Shown: positions 1 through 12,554, numbered from the stretch's first letter. The stretch is 64,000 nucleotides of DNA from Desmodus rotundus (GCF_022682495.2 NC_071389.1:60038239-60102238), one strand, 5' to 3'. The notes: generated by a model not told the origin, from the letters alone. Numbers and translations are program-made.

Positions 1-1585
1 CAGGAAGATAATCTCTTTTCCTTACAATGCAGTTTTTACTCTCTTTCATTAAAGTTCTTGTAACACTTTGAGCTGTTAGGGGAAAAAATCACTAAATGCC
101 AAGAATTCGTATTCCAAAGATTTACCAAGAATACAAATAGGAAGTTTGAAAGGTACACTAAGTCTACAAGATTTTAAATAAGGTCTGAAATCATTAGTCC
201 ACAAATTCTGGACTAACCCAACACCTAGTTTGCAAAATGATTATATGGTTAAATGCAGGATTAAATTTTCTTTCAATTATAAGACTGAGTCTGGAAAATG
301 CTCTAAGAGAATGAAGGAAAAAAAATCCTACAAGAGGTACATTTGGTCTAAAGTGCTTTAAATATGCTTCTTAATTGCTGGGGGCTATTTTTTTCTTCAT
401 CTAATTATTGTCTGAATTACTGAAGCTCAACTCATCTGATAAAATAGGTGAGCTTAGTGGTAATGAAGTCAGATAATGTCTTATCTGAATGTCAAGCTAG
501 GCATCAAATGAGCAGTGTGTTTAACCATTAGTAAGAAGTATACAGATTAAAAAATATTTTCATGCATGCTACATCTCTCAAGCCAACTCATTGGAATAAG
601 GAATGGTTTAAAAATTAGAAAGCATTTGAGAAGCTGTGATTTTCACTAATAAAATTGCTAGTTATTTAAATAAAGGTAATTAAAAGTGTAATGCTCTGGA
701 ACTATTAGACACAGAACTCAAAAATAGAGGAATTTTGTTTTGTGAAAGAGCCAATGTCTTTAAAAAGGTGTAGCCTTCACAATGAGAATCCCATAGACAC
801 TTTTAAAGAGGTGGAGTTTAACTCATTTAAATACACAGTAAACAGTCATTTTATGGCTTTTTCACCAGGGAAGCCAGCATTTCCTTGGGGTTCTTGAATT
901 AGGGAGTTCCACACCAAGTTTCTGTAAATTAGTTATGGGGACATTCATACTATCAAGACCTTCACCTCTGCAGGAGTCCCCACACAGGCAAAAATCAAAG
1001 AAATCTTGTGAATACAGCAATCTTCTGCCTAGAGTGCTTTGTTCTTGCATTGGACCTGTCTTTTCAAAACACAAAATATCTGAAATCATCAATTGTTGGA
1101 TTCGAATGACTAACACGTATCGGAAGGGCAGGCACATCTGCATCGTGTTTCAGGTACTCATTCTTATAGAGAAATTTTATACACCTTGGTCTCATATCAT
1201 GTAAAACGTGAAAATTTATACAGCTGCTCGGTCAAAGGGAAGGTTTATGTAAAACAAAAAGATGTTTTAAATGAAATACACAAATATACTGGCTCTTCCC
1301 TGGTTTTCCATGAACTCAAGCAAAATTATACTCACATATGAAAAGCATCCAGCTTCATTTTGACCCCCCGACACATGGTAAGTGTTTCCTTGGTTTCTAA
1401 ATCTGATGCAGTTCCAAACACACTTGGGAAAGAAGGGCAAGTTACCATACACACTTCCGTCTAATCGTTTCTCAGGGAAGTTTGTCAAACACAAGCTTTA
1501 CGGAATGGATGAGTTTTATTAAAAAGAAGAGACTTGATCCCTGCAATGTTTAAAAGCCTGTGAAATTGCAGGCCATCAAAAAGAA
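1..1585. other. Unique AT-rich sequence, no feature recognised
   Basis: I see no interspersed repeat, gene or RNA here. The short open frames between 862 and 1494 have no recognisable domain and overlap on opposite strands, as expected by chance. The sequence is not low complexity, so it may be single-copy DNA. Confidence 0.5.
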
Positions 1586-1589
1586 ACTG

Positions 1590-2040
1590 CTAAAGAAAAA
1601 AACCCACAGGCCCAAAATGGAGCTAACGTCCATGATAACCAATTTAGATTTAGTACCTGACCAAACTGCTTCAATCTCTTCCAGATCATAATCTGAATCA
1701 ATCTGTCTGAACTTTTCTGGTCAACCCCGATGAGACAGTCTGTCACATGGGCCTTGTCCATCTCTCCCCATCTCCCCCAAATGAACAGGCATTCGCACTA
1801 TAAACACCCTTCTCATCCGCCCCCCACTGACACACACCACAAAAGAAGATGTCTTGGCCTAAAAACAATCCTTGTCCCACCTCTCTTCCTATAAAAAACT
1901 TTCCATTTTGTACAACACTTATAGTTTCTAGATGGGATGTTGCCTATTCATAAAGTGCTTAATAAAGGCAATTACACCTGCAAATTTAGCTGAATTTGGT
2001 GTTTTAACAAAACTATGATATTTGTTGGCTTTCAGCCAAA
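1590..2040 (+). mobile_element. Old LTR-like repeat (solo)
   Basis: The stretch has the order of a retroviral LTR. A TATA-like TATAAAAA at 1890-1897 is followed about 70 bp later by a polyadenylation signal AATAAA at 1961-1966 and then a T-rich region. Phrases in the first half look like an old mammalian LTR, but I cannot name the family. No internal retroviral sequence adjoins it, so it would be a solo LTR. No flanking duplication is visible and the ends are estimates. Confidence 0.4.
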
Positions 2041-5000
2041 AACAAATTTTCCCTTCTTCTTGTATGTTTCTTCAGTCAAGCATGCATTTTTTACTAACAA
2101 TGGGCCAGGAGAAAGAAATTGACTGTCCTGGAGGCCTGGGCCACCAAGGCTTGTTAACTAGAGGAGTTTCTAGAGGTTTGCATTCTACTTTATCATGTTT
2201 GTTTTTGGTTTTCAATAGAAAACCAAAGCAAACAAAGCAAGTTTCTTCAATATATTCTAAAATTGTCACTAACTAACATATCCGTAGAAATGTCTTCTTC
2301 TTGTGTTGATTCAACAATCTTGTCTGCTTACTGTTTTCCGAATACATCAGTTTTTATTTTGTGCTAAAAAACCAATGCCCTTGTGCTATAAGCAACTTTG
2401 AACTACAGAGTTGAGTTGCTCTGGGCCTGACAGTTCATGAAGAATTAGTAGATGATTGGTTCTTCCCATCTTGGAACTCAGCCTAATATCTAGAGTATTT
2501 AAATAGGGCAATTGTCATTGACTTTGTAGCCCCTTGTGTGACACTTGTTCTGTGAACAGATAAGGGGAAAGTAAGTCAAGTACAGCATTTGTCAGGAAGT
2601 CTCCACTGTGTCTCTGTCCCCAAAGGCAGCAACTGTCAACATTTGTGACTTCAAGCTAGCCCATGTTCTGATATTATTGTGCACATTCCCACAGGGGATT
2701 CTTTGGAAGGACTTTTGCATTTATGTGAAAGAAAAATATTCAGCTCCTTTCCACAAGCACTGATTGCCCAAGACAAAGTGACTTACTGCTACATGAGCTG
2801 AAGTTGAAGGACATAAACATTATAATATGTTTTGTCATAAACAATCACCGATTAAGGTTCTTTTCACAGGTGATTGAACAAAATGAATAACAGAATAAGG
2901 ACTTATATTCTGACGCATGTTGCTCCTGCAAACTCATGTCTTATAGTTTAGAATTTGTTGACAGCATAGCGTCTGCTTTGGGAATAAGCCCCATTAATCA
3001 GGTCATTCCTCTTGGTGTATTCCGAAGTAGCTACTTTTGGTGATTAAACTTCACATATTATATTAGGTAATAGAGCGTGCTGTGAACAGCGTGCTATCGC
3101 TAAAGGCAAAAGAAAGCATTTGCTTTAGATAAGGCAGGTTACTGCATGTCAGCTCGAACACCGCTGTCTGAAATCAAGGTAAGAGTAAGCTACAGCACAG
3201 CATCAATAATGGCAAACTTTTGCTGCATACCTACTACGGGCTGGGTAATGTATCAAATCCTAAGAAGAAATTACATTATCTATATTGTATTATATATCAT
3301 ATCATTCCTCTCCTATTATATATTTCACAGGCTCTATAAAACAGCAAGCAATTCCAGGCAGTAAATCTGTATGTCTTGCAATGAGGACACATGAATCCCA
3401 TTTCAGAGTCAAAACAGCTGAGATCCTAGCCCATTAATTGGTGTGATCAAGGATCCAAAGTCTGTTAGAAGTCTAAACAAAGTCATTTAGTCTGTCTTCT
3501 ATGTAAGTAAAAGCTAGGGAAAGAACCCAGTTTTGAGATCTTCAGTCCAGCAGATATGTTAGAATTTGGGTACAAGTCTTTCAGATTTATTCTTCAGCAA
3601 CTAGTATTATTTGCATTTCAAGTCTTTGGAGAACCTTATAGCTGATAACTCCCAGTATGAATTTTAAGCTCCCATTAATTTTTAAGCAATAGACTCCTGA
3701 AATTTTCTCACGCCTTTCACCCCATAGTACGTGTTAGTGAAGGACACAGCACCAGTCTAGTGATTCCATTTAAGCTATAAAAGATTCAGGAAGACAGACC
3801 TCACTGGCTTTCTTGTCCAGTGATTTTTTAAACTATGTTTTTTCTACAAAAAAAAAAGGATATCTGTCCTGAATTAAATGAAACTCTGCATTTAGTTAGT
3901 TAGTATTCCAGTCTATTTTTCTACTAAATAACTGGATGCAAAATCATTTAAAGAGAAAATACCTTGTCTTTAAGGAAACGGTTCCAGACCACTTTTATGA
4001 GACTTCTGTAGCAGACCAACTTGAAACTGTGAGGAAAATAACAAACCACGGCCATGTGCTAAAGGGAGACCTCAGGGGAAGCACAGCCTCTTAGAGCTGT
4101 CTTCACACCACTTGCGGGGGGGGCGGGGGGGGTGGAGTAGGAGAAAATTGTGGTTTCAACAGAACTCAAACATTGTTGTATCTGATCTGAAAACATTCAT
4201 TCATTAAGACTAAATTAAAGGAAAACATTTTGAAAAATAACAACCAGTAATTTAAGTCTGACTGGGCTTGATCTAAACTTGAGTTCTGGCCATTTTCAAG
4301 TATGTTATCAGGAGTATTTACCATGACATCACCTGCACAGCATTACCTACTCGCTTCTGAGGACTTAACATAGGTACTCTTAAGAAACATGTTCCTTGCA
4401 GTCTGTTACATTTATTTTTAAGATCACATGAAAAGAATCAGAAGAGGTAAAGATACTCCCAAAAACTTAAACATGGGCAATTCTCATATGGATTTTTTTA
4501 AAAATGTGCAGTATTTGCTTTAATAACCAGAGACCATATTATAAAATGTCTGTAGAAAACTTAAAGGGAATGAAAACGTCACTAACGGTTTCAACAGGGT
4601 GTCATATCTTGGAAGACAATGCAAGAAAATGAACTCCCATGAATGCAAATAGTAAGAAGGGTGGGGAAATGTGTTACTTGTTCATCACTGGACAGAGTCC
4701 TGGCAGTTTCCTATAAAACCACCATCAGAGACACCTGAACGTGAGTGTGCAAGTGACAAAGGAAAGCACAGCATCTACCTCGTATATAGTATTTATTAAA
4801 TGTTAAAGCAAAAACAAACAGAAGCCCAAGGGACTAAAACTAAAATTAGCTTAATAGTGTTTGATTTAAAAATAATGTGATGTAAGGTAAATAAGCAAAA
4901 AGCTAAGTTTCCTGGATTTCTTGAGCTCAAAGTAAAACAGATAGGACAGTAAACAGATGTGTGTAGTTATCAGGCTGAAAGAGCCTTTGACTGAAGGTAC

Positions 5001-5689
5001 TGAAAATAAGAAATAATGTTGTCTTTTACTTTGAAGCTTCCTTATGGGAATGCAGTTCATGCGGTGGGGGTGGGGCTTCCGTTTCATTTGGGAATTGCAA
5101 TTCAGACTCTTCTTTTGCACCGTTAATGTATGTCATGGGAACATTTTCCCATACTGAGAGCATTTCGTTAATAAACATTTTTTTAACGTTGGTTCCTTAC
5201 ATGTAACTAACTGGAACCATGTTTTTGCCAAGTTTTCAGGCAAGGCCCAGCCTTTGAATTGCACAGGCTCGACATGTCATTGCAGAGACACGTCACATTT
5301 CATTACGCTGTCGCTTTGCATCCCTTGGCATTTCATTGACATACTGCAGGCTCTTGTTCCACGTTTTTTGTGCTTTTTTTCCATGGTCCCCATTAAACGC
5401 TCCAACACCCAACAACTTCTTCAAGAATTGATAGCATTTTTTCAGGGAACAATAACTTCCTTATTTGAATAACTAAAATATAAGCTTTTGATTCTAAGTT
5501 TATGGGAAAAAATTTGCTTGGGATGTTCTCAGCTCATCCAAATCACCAACAACTCTCTTTTTCCAAATGTAAAATGGGGACTCGAATCTGCAGAAATGAT
5601 GAAATGTGTTCAAATAAAAATATTAAGAGCCTAATTATAAGTAGGATGTAAAGACTAAGTTAAAAGAGAAAAAAAATACAGATTCTCAT
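2041..5689. other. Mostly unique sequence with one weak MIR-like patch
   Basis: No gene is recognised. About 3205-3260 reads like the core of an antisense MIR. A splice-donor-like AAG/GTAAGAGT occurs at 3176-3186, but no convincing acceptor or coding exon lies upstream. The rest is ordinary AT-rich sequence with little repeat content, which makes it a reasonable place to look for conserved noncoding elements. Confidence 0.45.
4116..4135 (+). repeat. G-run, possible G-quadruplex
   Basis: Two runs of eight G residues are separated by a single C and followed by T and GG. The run could fold as a quadruplex on the plus strand. It lies in otherwise AT-rich unique sequence with no promoter-like context. 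Confidence 0.6.
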
Positions 5690-6340
5690 TATGAAAAATA
5701 CAGTGCTTTTGTGATTGTAAAAGCTACTCATGTTCATAGTAGGAAACTTTGGCAAGAGAAGGAAGTTAACAAAATGAAGAAAAATTACGGGTAATCCCAT
5801 CATTCAAATAGATGCCCTGTCATTTGGTTCATTACTATCTACGTCCAGAGTGATAGTGACATGGAATGCATGTTCATAAATGGACTGTAAAATAAAAGAA
5901 CCACTTTTAAATATGGAATTGTAAACATTTCTCCATTCATTAGCTATTCTTATGCAATACTATTTTTACGAATTCTTATAGCTTTATTATGTGGTTATGA
6001 GGTAATTTATTTCCTCAAGATAAATTCCTAGAAGAATATAACATTACCTAAATAGATATTGCCAAATTCCCCCTCACTCCACCCAGGTTTCAATGCTTCT
6101 TTCCTTGGCTGCTGTTTGTTCTCTCAACAACAGTGTTTAAAAGTGCTTATTTTCGCAATTCTTCATTAATATTAGACACATAATTATTTGTACAATTTTT
6201 GTCATCCTATTATATGTGGAAAAACAGTTAAATCCCATTTCAATTGGTATTTCTTGATAGTAAACTAAAATCTTTTATTACATATTTTTGGCCATTTGTA
6301 ATTACTTCTGCATTAAAAAAATATAAGCAATTTTTTAAAA
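5690..6340 (-). mobile_element. Old LINE-1 (L1M-type) fragment, antisense
   Basis: The text matches a common old mammalian repeat read antisense. It contains a tract resembling GATAAATTCCTAGAAG, then a passage close to ATTGCCAAATTCCCC, then TTTTGGCCATTTGTAATT. These belong to the antisense 3' half of old LINE-1 families. It is strongly diverged with no open frame. Exact ends and subfamily would need alignment to a repeat library. Confidence 0.5.
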
Positions 6341-6940
6341 AGCTCATGACCTTTGTCTACAATAGGCTATTTTAATGCAAACTATCAGATTGAATCATTT
6401 CTGTGATCATATTACTTCTAATTAAAGCATTTCACACCTAGAACCCACTAGGGAAGGTACGAAGTCTCTACTTCAACTAATAATCCATTCCTCTGTCACC
6501 CAAATAGTTCTTAAGTATTTGAACAAGGGAAGTCATCCATTATTCCTTTAGGACAAACTGTGTGTAGCCTCAGGAAAAAAACAAAGCCAGAATTATTCAG
6601 TGTACTTCAATCATAAATTCTGTGTCCTTTTCCCTCTGATTTCCATGGTCTGTCACTATGGTCCTTTCTCCACGGCTTTGTTTTTTATTCTTTCTAAGCT
6701 TCCTTTGTTTATCTCCACTTCTGTTTCAGATGTCTGCAGTCCCGCGAGGGAGCTTCAAAGTCCAGCTTTCTTACATATGGGAGACTTTGGAATTTTTTCC
6801 CTTTAAGTTTTATTTCTTGTTCCCAGTAAGAGCAACAAAAATGATTGAGAATGAGAGTTTGCACTTAGTCTTGATGCAGAGAAATATCTTACTTAATGAG
6901 CAGATCCAATACTTTAAAACATTTATTTTTCTGAAATAAT
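6341..6940. other. Unique sequence, nothing recognised
   Basis: No repeat family or gene is recognised. The overlapping open frames near 6600-6940 are short and show no domain. Confidence 0.4.
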
Positions 6941-7070
6941 GAAACAAAGTACTTACTGCAAGCTTCATTGTGTGCTGGGCACTTTCATGTATTATGGTCA
7001 CGCACACAAAGTGCGAAGAGACTGGTGCTGTTTCCCTTACTTTAGAAATGAGGAAACTGAGGACTGGGAC
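6941..7070 (-). repeat. MIR SINE fragment, antisense
   Basis: A stretch resembling TGTGCTGGGCACTTTCATG is followed by AGAAATGAGGAAACTGAGG. These are the signature phrases of the antisense MIR core, a mammal-wide tRNA-derived SINE. It is old, truncated and without visible target-site duplications. Confidence 0.6.
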
Positions 7071-7589
7071 TTAAAAAATGAAAAAAAAGAATATGTAACC
7101 CAAAGCTTTTTTTACCTAACAATAAAATGAAGCAAGGTATGTAAAAGTGTGTACTTGTGTTTAGCACATAATTAAAACTGAAATATATTTGTAAGCAAAT
7201 GTTAACTTAAAGCCTCTGCCAAAAAAACAAACAAAGCAGAGGAAAACAAAAGTCTCCCTCATCTTTAAAATTATTCTTTTTTTGTCTTTTTTCCTTCTGA
7301 ACTTTTATTCACTTCATTAAAGATGTTTCAATCAAAAATTGACCTCCTCTCAAGGCTATTCCTGGCCCACTTGCCTTCTGTCCCAAGAGTAGACCCCATG
7401 GGTGAAACTCGATATAAGGATATTCAAGGTATATGCTAAGAAACACGACAAATGATTTTGGACTATATAATAAAAACTACCTGCTTTGGAAAATCATTTT
7501 AAAATAGCATGTAAATATTTTATTTTACTGATTCTTAATAAAAGAAGTAATGTAATGTAAACATAAACAATATTTAAAGTTTACAAACT

Positions 7590-7750
7590 AGTTCCATATA
7601 ACTAGTGTCATTTAATTCTAAAATTCAGGGAGGAAGAAATTATCTTCTTCCCCCAGTCGAGGACATTGAAATACTACAGAGATAAGGTGCCTTGGTGAAG
7701 GCTTCATACAGCTAAAAATCTCCGATTTGAAATTAGTTCTTTTGGACTGA
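7590..7750 (-). repeat. MIR SINE fragment, antisense
   Basis: The order of phrases (a start like GTGTCATTTAATTCTAAA, then a degraded 'gaggac-ttgaaatac' region, then 'acagctaaaaatctccgatttgaa') follows the antisense MIR consensus at low identity. Boundaries are approximate. Confidence 0.4.
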
Positions 7751-7794
7751 AATTAAAGCTGATCCCTTCCCTTGTGCTGTGCCTCCCCAGTAGA

Positions 7795-8220
7795 TTCATC
7801 CGTCCATCTATTCATGTGTTCAGAGAGTATTTGTTGGGCACAAGTTATGTGTCAGGTCATAGAAACTTTGAGACTCAGACATGTGAAACAGTCTCTACTT
7901 TCCTGAATTTAGAATGTTGCTAATGATTTATGTGTCTAAAACAAACTAGATTATAACACAATGTATGTTTTAGAAGTGACTCAGAATAAAGGAAAGAGGA
8001 AACTTGCTGTCTGAGGCAAGAAATACACTCTGTGGACTGAGTCTGATTTTAAAGGATTTGAGTGATTCATCTTTAGTAGTATAAGGAAGAACATTCCTAG
8101 TAGAACAGACAGCGTATGCAAAAGAACTGATGGGGTATCTGTAGCAGAAAACTTTGCCTAAATGGAAGGGAGTGAGAGGAATGATATAGCATGAGTTTAC
8201 AGAAATGGTACAACAAAATT
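7795..8220 (-). mobile_element. L2 LINE 3' end, antisense
   Basis: It begins with CCATCTATTCATGTGTTCAG and then TTTGTTGGGCACAAGTTATG, the antisense L2 tail. Further in, 'aaggaagaacattcctagtagaacagacagcgtatgcaaaag' (about 8083-8125) matches the antisense coding part near the L2 3' end. Old and diverged, with no open frame. Confidence 0.55.
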
Positions 8221-8278
8221 TTGTGGTCTCAGCATAACAGCCTGAATTGATCAGTAGTCTAAATTATACAATAAAGCA

Positions 8279-8299
8279 GGGGGCGGGGCGGGGGGTTGG
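8279..8299 (+). repeat. G-rich run, possible G-quadruplex
   Basis: Runs of five, four and six G residues are separated by single C residues and followed by TTGG. This could form a plus-strand quadruplex. It lies between an L2 and a MIR relic and has no promoter context. Confidence 0.6.
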
Positions 8300-8339
8300 A
8301 AGGAGAAAGGAATGTAACAGTTTTTGAACACCCATATCC

Positions 8340-8515
8340 ATCATCTTTGAATAAAGAACCTAGTTTACTCTTCATGTCAAGCTTTGTGATTACTCTCATT
8401 TGCAGCTGAGGGAATTGAGGCTTAGAGGGGTTACAAAACATGTCCAAGGTTACCCTGATTCCAAATCACAGAACTGGGATTAAAACTGACATATATTTAA
8501 ACCCATAGCTCATGC
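8340..8515 (-). repeat. MIR SINE fragment, antisense
   Basis: The stretch contains GAGGGAATTGAGGCTTAGAG, then a passage like TGTCCAAGGTTACCCTGATT, then AACTGGGATTAAAACTGACA. This is the order of the antisense MIR core and tRNA-related head. Confidence 0.6.
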
Positions 8516-8959
8516 TTTTTGTACTGTACTATTAAATATATTTTTATGAAAAACAGTGATATAGTTAGATATGTGCTACACAAAGATAATGGACGATATT
8601 TTAAGAAGATGAGGTTGGAGAAAATGATCGTCAAATCCAGGAGGAGAGAAGAGAAATTCTGCTTCCTTAATAATGTCGTCATGTTACAAAATAAGTGCCC
8701 TGGGGTTTCTTTCATCTGACACAGATAATGTATAAATAGTTCATATATAAACATATATGTGAAAAGTTATTGTCATTATTACTTTAATTGTGATTTTTTT
8801 GGGGGGTGGTATTGTTAGAAATGTATCTGAATTAGACAAAGAAGCATTCTCAGTAACATTTTGGTCCCTCCTCCTTCTCTTCCTTGGCTTCTTTTTCTTT
8901 CTTAGTGCTGATTGGGCACTGTTGATTTTCTGCACTTTCACTATAATGGGCAAAGGTGT

Positions 8960-9494
8960 GGTTTTCTTTGCATTTATCTTACCTGGGTTTTATTGTATCT
9001 GTGGCTTACATTTTTTAATTAAATGTAGAAAATTTTCAGCCATTATTTTTCTGTATATATTCTTCTCTGACCTATTATCTCTCTTTTCCTGGTACTCCAA
9101 CTGCATGTATGTTAAATGGATCATATTATCAAGTCATTGAAACCCTGCTTATTATTTCTTTTTTATATTTCTAATTGCTTTGTATCAGTTCAATGTCTAT
9201 TGATGCTTCTTCAAGTTCATTAATCATTGTTTTTCTGCAGTGTTTAATCTGCTTTTAATTTCCTTGAATGAATTGCTTTTATTTCACATATTGTATTTCT
9301 TTATTTCTAGAATTTCCATTTGGTTCTTTTTTTTTTACTTTCCATGTGCTTTGGAATTTCCTATCTCCTTAACCATCATATATATTTTCCTATAGTTTAT
9401 TTAATATATTTTAATAGTTATTTTAAAGTCTTCATCTACTAATCATAGCATCTGCAATTGTTTTTGCAATTTTCTCTATGATGTTTTTTCTACC
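8960..9494 (-). mobile_element. Old LINE-1 / HAL1-type ORF1 region, antisense
   Basis: Read antisense, the phrases AATTTTCAGCCATTATTTTT, then TTCTTCAAGTTCATTAATCA, then TTTCTAGAATTTCCATTTGG, then TTTTAAAGTCTTCATCTAC follow the order seen in the antisense ORF1 region of old mammalian L1 or HAL1 families. No frame is intact. Separating L1M from HAL1 needs a library search. Confidence 0.55.
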
Positions 9495-9605
9495 CAAGTA
9501 GATCATAAACTTTAAAAATGCAGGGATTATAACTGGCTGGTTTTCTTCTTAATCCAGAAGAAAAAATACCTATTAGGCATTTGTTGAGTGAGGGAATGAA
9601 TAAAA
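9495..9605 (+). mobile_element. L2 LINE extreme 3' end, sense
   Basis: The passage runs from 'gatcataaactttaaaaatgcaggga' (9500-9525) to CATTTGTTGAGTGAGGGAAT, as in the terminal part of L2. It is short and diverged. Confidence 0.4.
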
Positions 9606-10046
9606 GATCAGACCACCTAAGTACCACAAGTTTTGCAAGAGTAATGCCATAAAAAATACTCATAAATATACTTGTAGTAAAGTTTTGAACCACGCTCAAA
9701 ATATAAACATAGTTCCAACAACAAACTTATCTTTCACTACCAGAGACGTATAATATTAGAAGCCAATATACTCAAACTGTTTTTAATTTTTTCATAGTTG
9801 ATTTTCATATGGAAGGCATTTTGGCAAGAAGTGCTATAGATAGAGCAAGAGTGAAGCAAGACAAAGTCGCTTGATTTTTTGATTCTTGTCATTTCCTCAA
9901 GCTTGGAAAACAGGAGTCATTATTTTTATGATTCATTTTTCATAGCCTTCCACAATATTTTCTAATGGTAATAAATCCCATGTAACTCATCAGAGTAGAC
10001 TATTAAGGTTCAGACCATGCCATTGCAATTGGGCAGTTATTCTCAT
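9606..10046. other. Unique sequence, nothing recognised
   Basis: No repeat family or gene is recognised between the L2 fragment and the pyrimidine microsatellite. Confidence 0.4.
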
Positions 10047-10205
10047 CTTCCCTTCCCTTCCCTTCCCTTCCCTTCCCTTCCCTTCCCTTCCTTCCTTCCT
10101 CTCCTCTCCTCTCCTCTCCTCTCCTCTCCTCTCCTCTCCTCTCCTCTCCTCTCCTCTCCTCTCCTCTCCTCTCCTCTCCTCTCCTCTCCTCTCCTCTCCT
10201 CTCCC
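10047..10205. repeat. Pentanucleotide microsatellite, pure pyrimidine
   Basis: A TTCCC array, roughly ten units, passes through a short CTTCC stretch into a CTCCT array of about twenty units. The plus strand is C and T only for about 155 bp. Such homopurine-homopyrimidine tracts can form triplex (H-DNA). Near-perfect units suggest recent expansion, so length is probably polymorphic. The open frames that cross it on both strands are artefacts of the repeat. Confidence 0.95.
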
Positions 10206-11030
10206 CTTCGATTGCTTTCACTCGAAACTGAACTCAATTGGCCATACAAAGCAATAAAAATCTGAGGGAAAAGTCTTTAAGTGTACCAGATCCTGGAATT
10301 TAGCTACTTCCTTTAAATCTATTAAGAATTTAACCTGACTGACATAATTTAGAGGCCCAAATCAAATTCCATATGGAAGTCAATGCTTTTGAAATAAGCA
10401 TTGACTCAAATTTACCAGTGGACTACAGGAAGTAAGATAGGTTAAAAAATAAAAGTGACCAAGTAGAGTCCAGTCACAAATCTTCAGCGTCATTTTTTAA
10501 AATGTTACCACAATTCAGCAACATGTGAACAAAAGGTATGGAGCTGGGCAATCCCAATAAGGTAAATGACTGTATTCATATCCATACATAGTAACAACTA
10601 CTCTTATTGTAGAACACAGACTTTCTTCCTTTCTAAGAATATTAAAAAATAAGAGAGTGCATTTTGTTTTTGCTTAATTAGAGTGGGGCATAGTTAATGT
10701 TTATAGAATATCAATAGTACAGTTTGTAGCTCTGCATAATTAAATGTACCCTTTGTGTTAATAAAATAACATGTAAAGAGGCTAGACAATACAAAGCATA
10801 AATATGTTGATGTATTTGCTCTGATTTCAGGCAAGCTTAATTACAAAGACACGGGTGCCTGCTATACCTATAAAAATATTTTTCCTTTACTTAGAGCTAT
10901 CAAAACTTATACCCATTTATGATATTACTGAAAAAGAGCAAACATCACCATAATGGCCCACCAGTGAGTACGTGTAGCCTTCGCTGTCTAGAATCTGCAA
11001 ATAGGAGCATATGCAATGGAGAAAGGTTTT
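10206..11030. other. Unique AT-rich sequence, nothing recognised
   Basis: No repeat family or gene is recognised. Composition is ordinary and AT-rich. Confidence 0.4.
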
Positions 11031-11049
11031 ACACACACACACACACACA
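11031..11049. repeat. (CA)n microsatellite
   Basis: About nine uninterrupted AC units. Confidence 0.9.
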
Positions 11050-11054
11050 ATGAG

Positions 11055-11255
11055 ACAATAAATTACTGCTTCACTGCACTGCATGCCATCAGGCAAGTCC
11101 TTAACTAACATCTCAGAGGCTTGGCTTTCTAATCTTTAAAGTAAAATAAATGAATCATACATCTGGCATGAGGAGTATATGAGATTTATGGAATTATTTA
11201 TATTTTATTTTTTAATGTCTAGTGCCCGGCATAAACTATGCAGTTAATAAATATA
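11055..11255 (+). repeat. MIR SINE, sense
   Basis: Phrases like CAGGCAAGTCCTTAACTAAC, then TTTCTAATCTTTAAAGTAAA, and near the end GTGCCCGGCATAAACTATGC followed by GTTAATAAATA, follow the sense MIR consensus through to its 3' tail. Diverged; ends approximate. Confidence 0.55.
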
Positions 11256-12554
11256 TATTCCCTGTGCCCTCCTGTCTGATGGAATTGGGAAGATCAAGTA
11301 ATATAGTATCTACAAATATTCTTCATTTAATTGAGATAAAGCTGTTTTTCTTATTTGTATACCCCCAAATATGAAGTTATACTAGCTTTTACCTAAGACC
11401 AAATGATTGGATTATAATTCACCTTAAATTTGGAAAATAGTCCAGGGCTAGATTTTCAGATAGAAAGCAGGAAAGTACACAGTACTCTTGGACAAAAGTT
11501 AATCCAGAGCCCCCACTGAGAGAGTGAGCCGATTGTGAGACAATCGCAGATAGTCGGAGTAGCTTCTGGAATTCTGATGTTCACTGGCGTTCCAAGCAGG
11601 GCTATTCTTCTTAGACGTGCAAAATAAGCAATTGTCTATATCTGATCTTAGAGGCACAATGCAAACCCTTCACTTTCCTAAACAGGCAGTGTCCAAAGTG
11701 CCCTCCATTCCACCAATAGATTAGTTTTACCATAATTGGTATAGCGGTTACAGAAGATCACGTGTAGGAAGCACTTGGTAAGCCACCATTCATTCAACAG
11801 ATGAGAGTGACTGTGTCATTATCACTACCACTGCTACCACCAGTTCATTCTCCTCTCAACAAGTTTATTCTGGCAGAGAAAATAGGTAAATCTGAGTCAC
11901 ATTAAAGTGCCAGGTACAAAACAGGAGAGATCAACATCACATTTTGCCCTGCTTTGGAATCACAGGGTAAAAAAGTGTAACTTGAAATGTAAATGTAGTT
12001 AGAAGGGAAAGAAACAGTGCTACCAACTGATAGCATTTGTTAATGTACCAAGTACTAAAACAAGCACATTAAATAAATTTATCTTATATAAGAAACTAGC
12101 TAAGGATGACTCAATTAGCATATGTATAAAGTCTTTATGGAAGAATTCTCTGAAACTAATGTTCTTCTCTTCCTAATAGTGGAAATGAAGCATGGAATTT
12201 CTTTAGCCATTGTGAGCCTATAAAATAAGCTATTCCAGGCGCAATGCTGACACCCAGAACCAAGAGAATCACAGAGATTGGTGCCATACCTCTGAATAAG
12301 GTACCATATCTTCTCATTTCCCTATAGTTTTGTCAATGTTATTTTTATTTTCATGACATAAATTATGAATTATGAATAAGTAACATGATGCCTAGCCCAC
12401 TGTCTTTAAGACTTTGCCAAAAGCTTTTATATTCCTGACCTGCTGAAATTCACCCATAATTTTTTATATAACAATACACTGAGTCCTTCAAAGAGTGAGA
12501 GAAAGCAACATAAGTAAGTAGGTGTTTGAGAAAATTTTCTTCTTTCACTGAACT
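11256..12554. other. Mostly unique; weak antisense MIR near 12.02-12.11 kb
   Basis: The passage from 12020 to 12110 ('gatagcatttgttaatgtaccaagtact' then 'aagcacattaaataaatttatc') resembles the antisense 3' part of MIR. Elsewhere I see no repeat or gene. Confidence 0.35.

Noticed and set aside
3146..3190. Exon ending at a splice donor AAG/GTAAGAGT
   Set aside because: No acceptor, no coding similarity, and such donor-like strings are common by chance in 64 kb.
10047..10205. CRISPR-like array
   Set aside because: Units are 5 bp with no spacers, in a mammalian genome.
10003..10265. Open frames of repetitive Leu-Ser-Pro or Arg-Gly-Glu units
   Set aside because: They are translations of the pentamer microsatellite in several frames and both strands.
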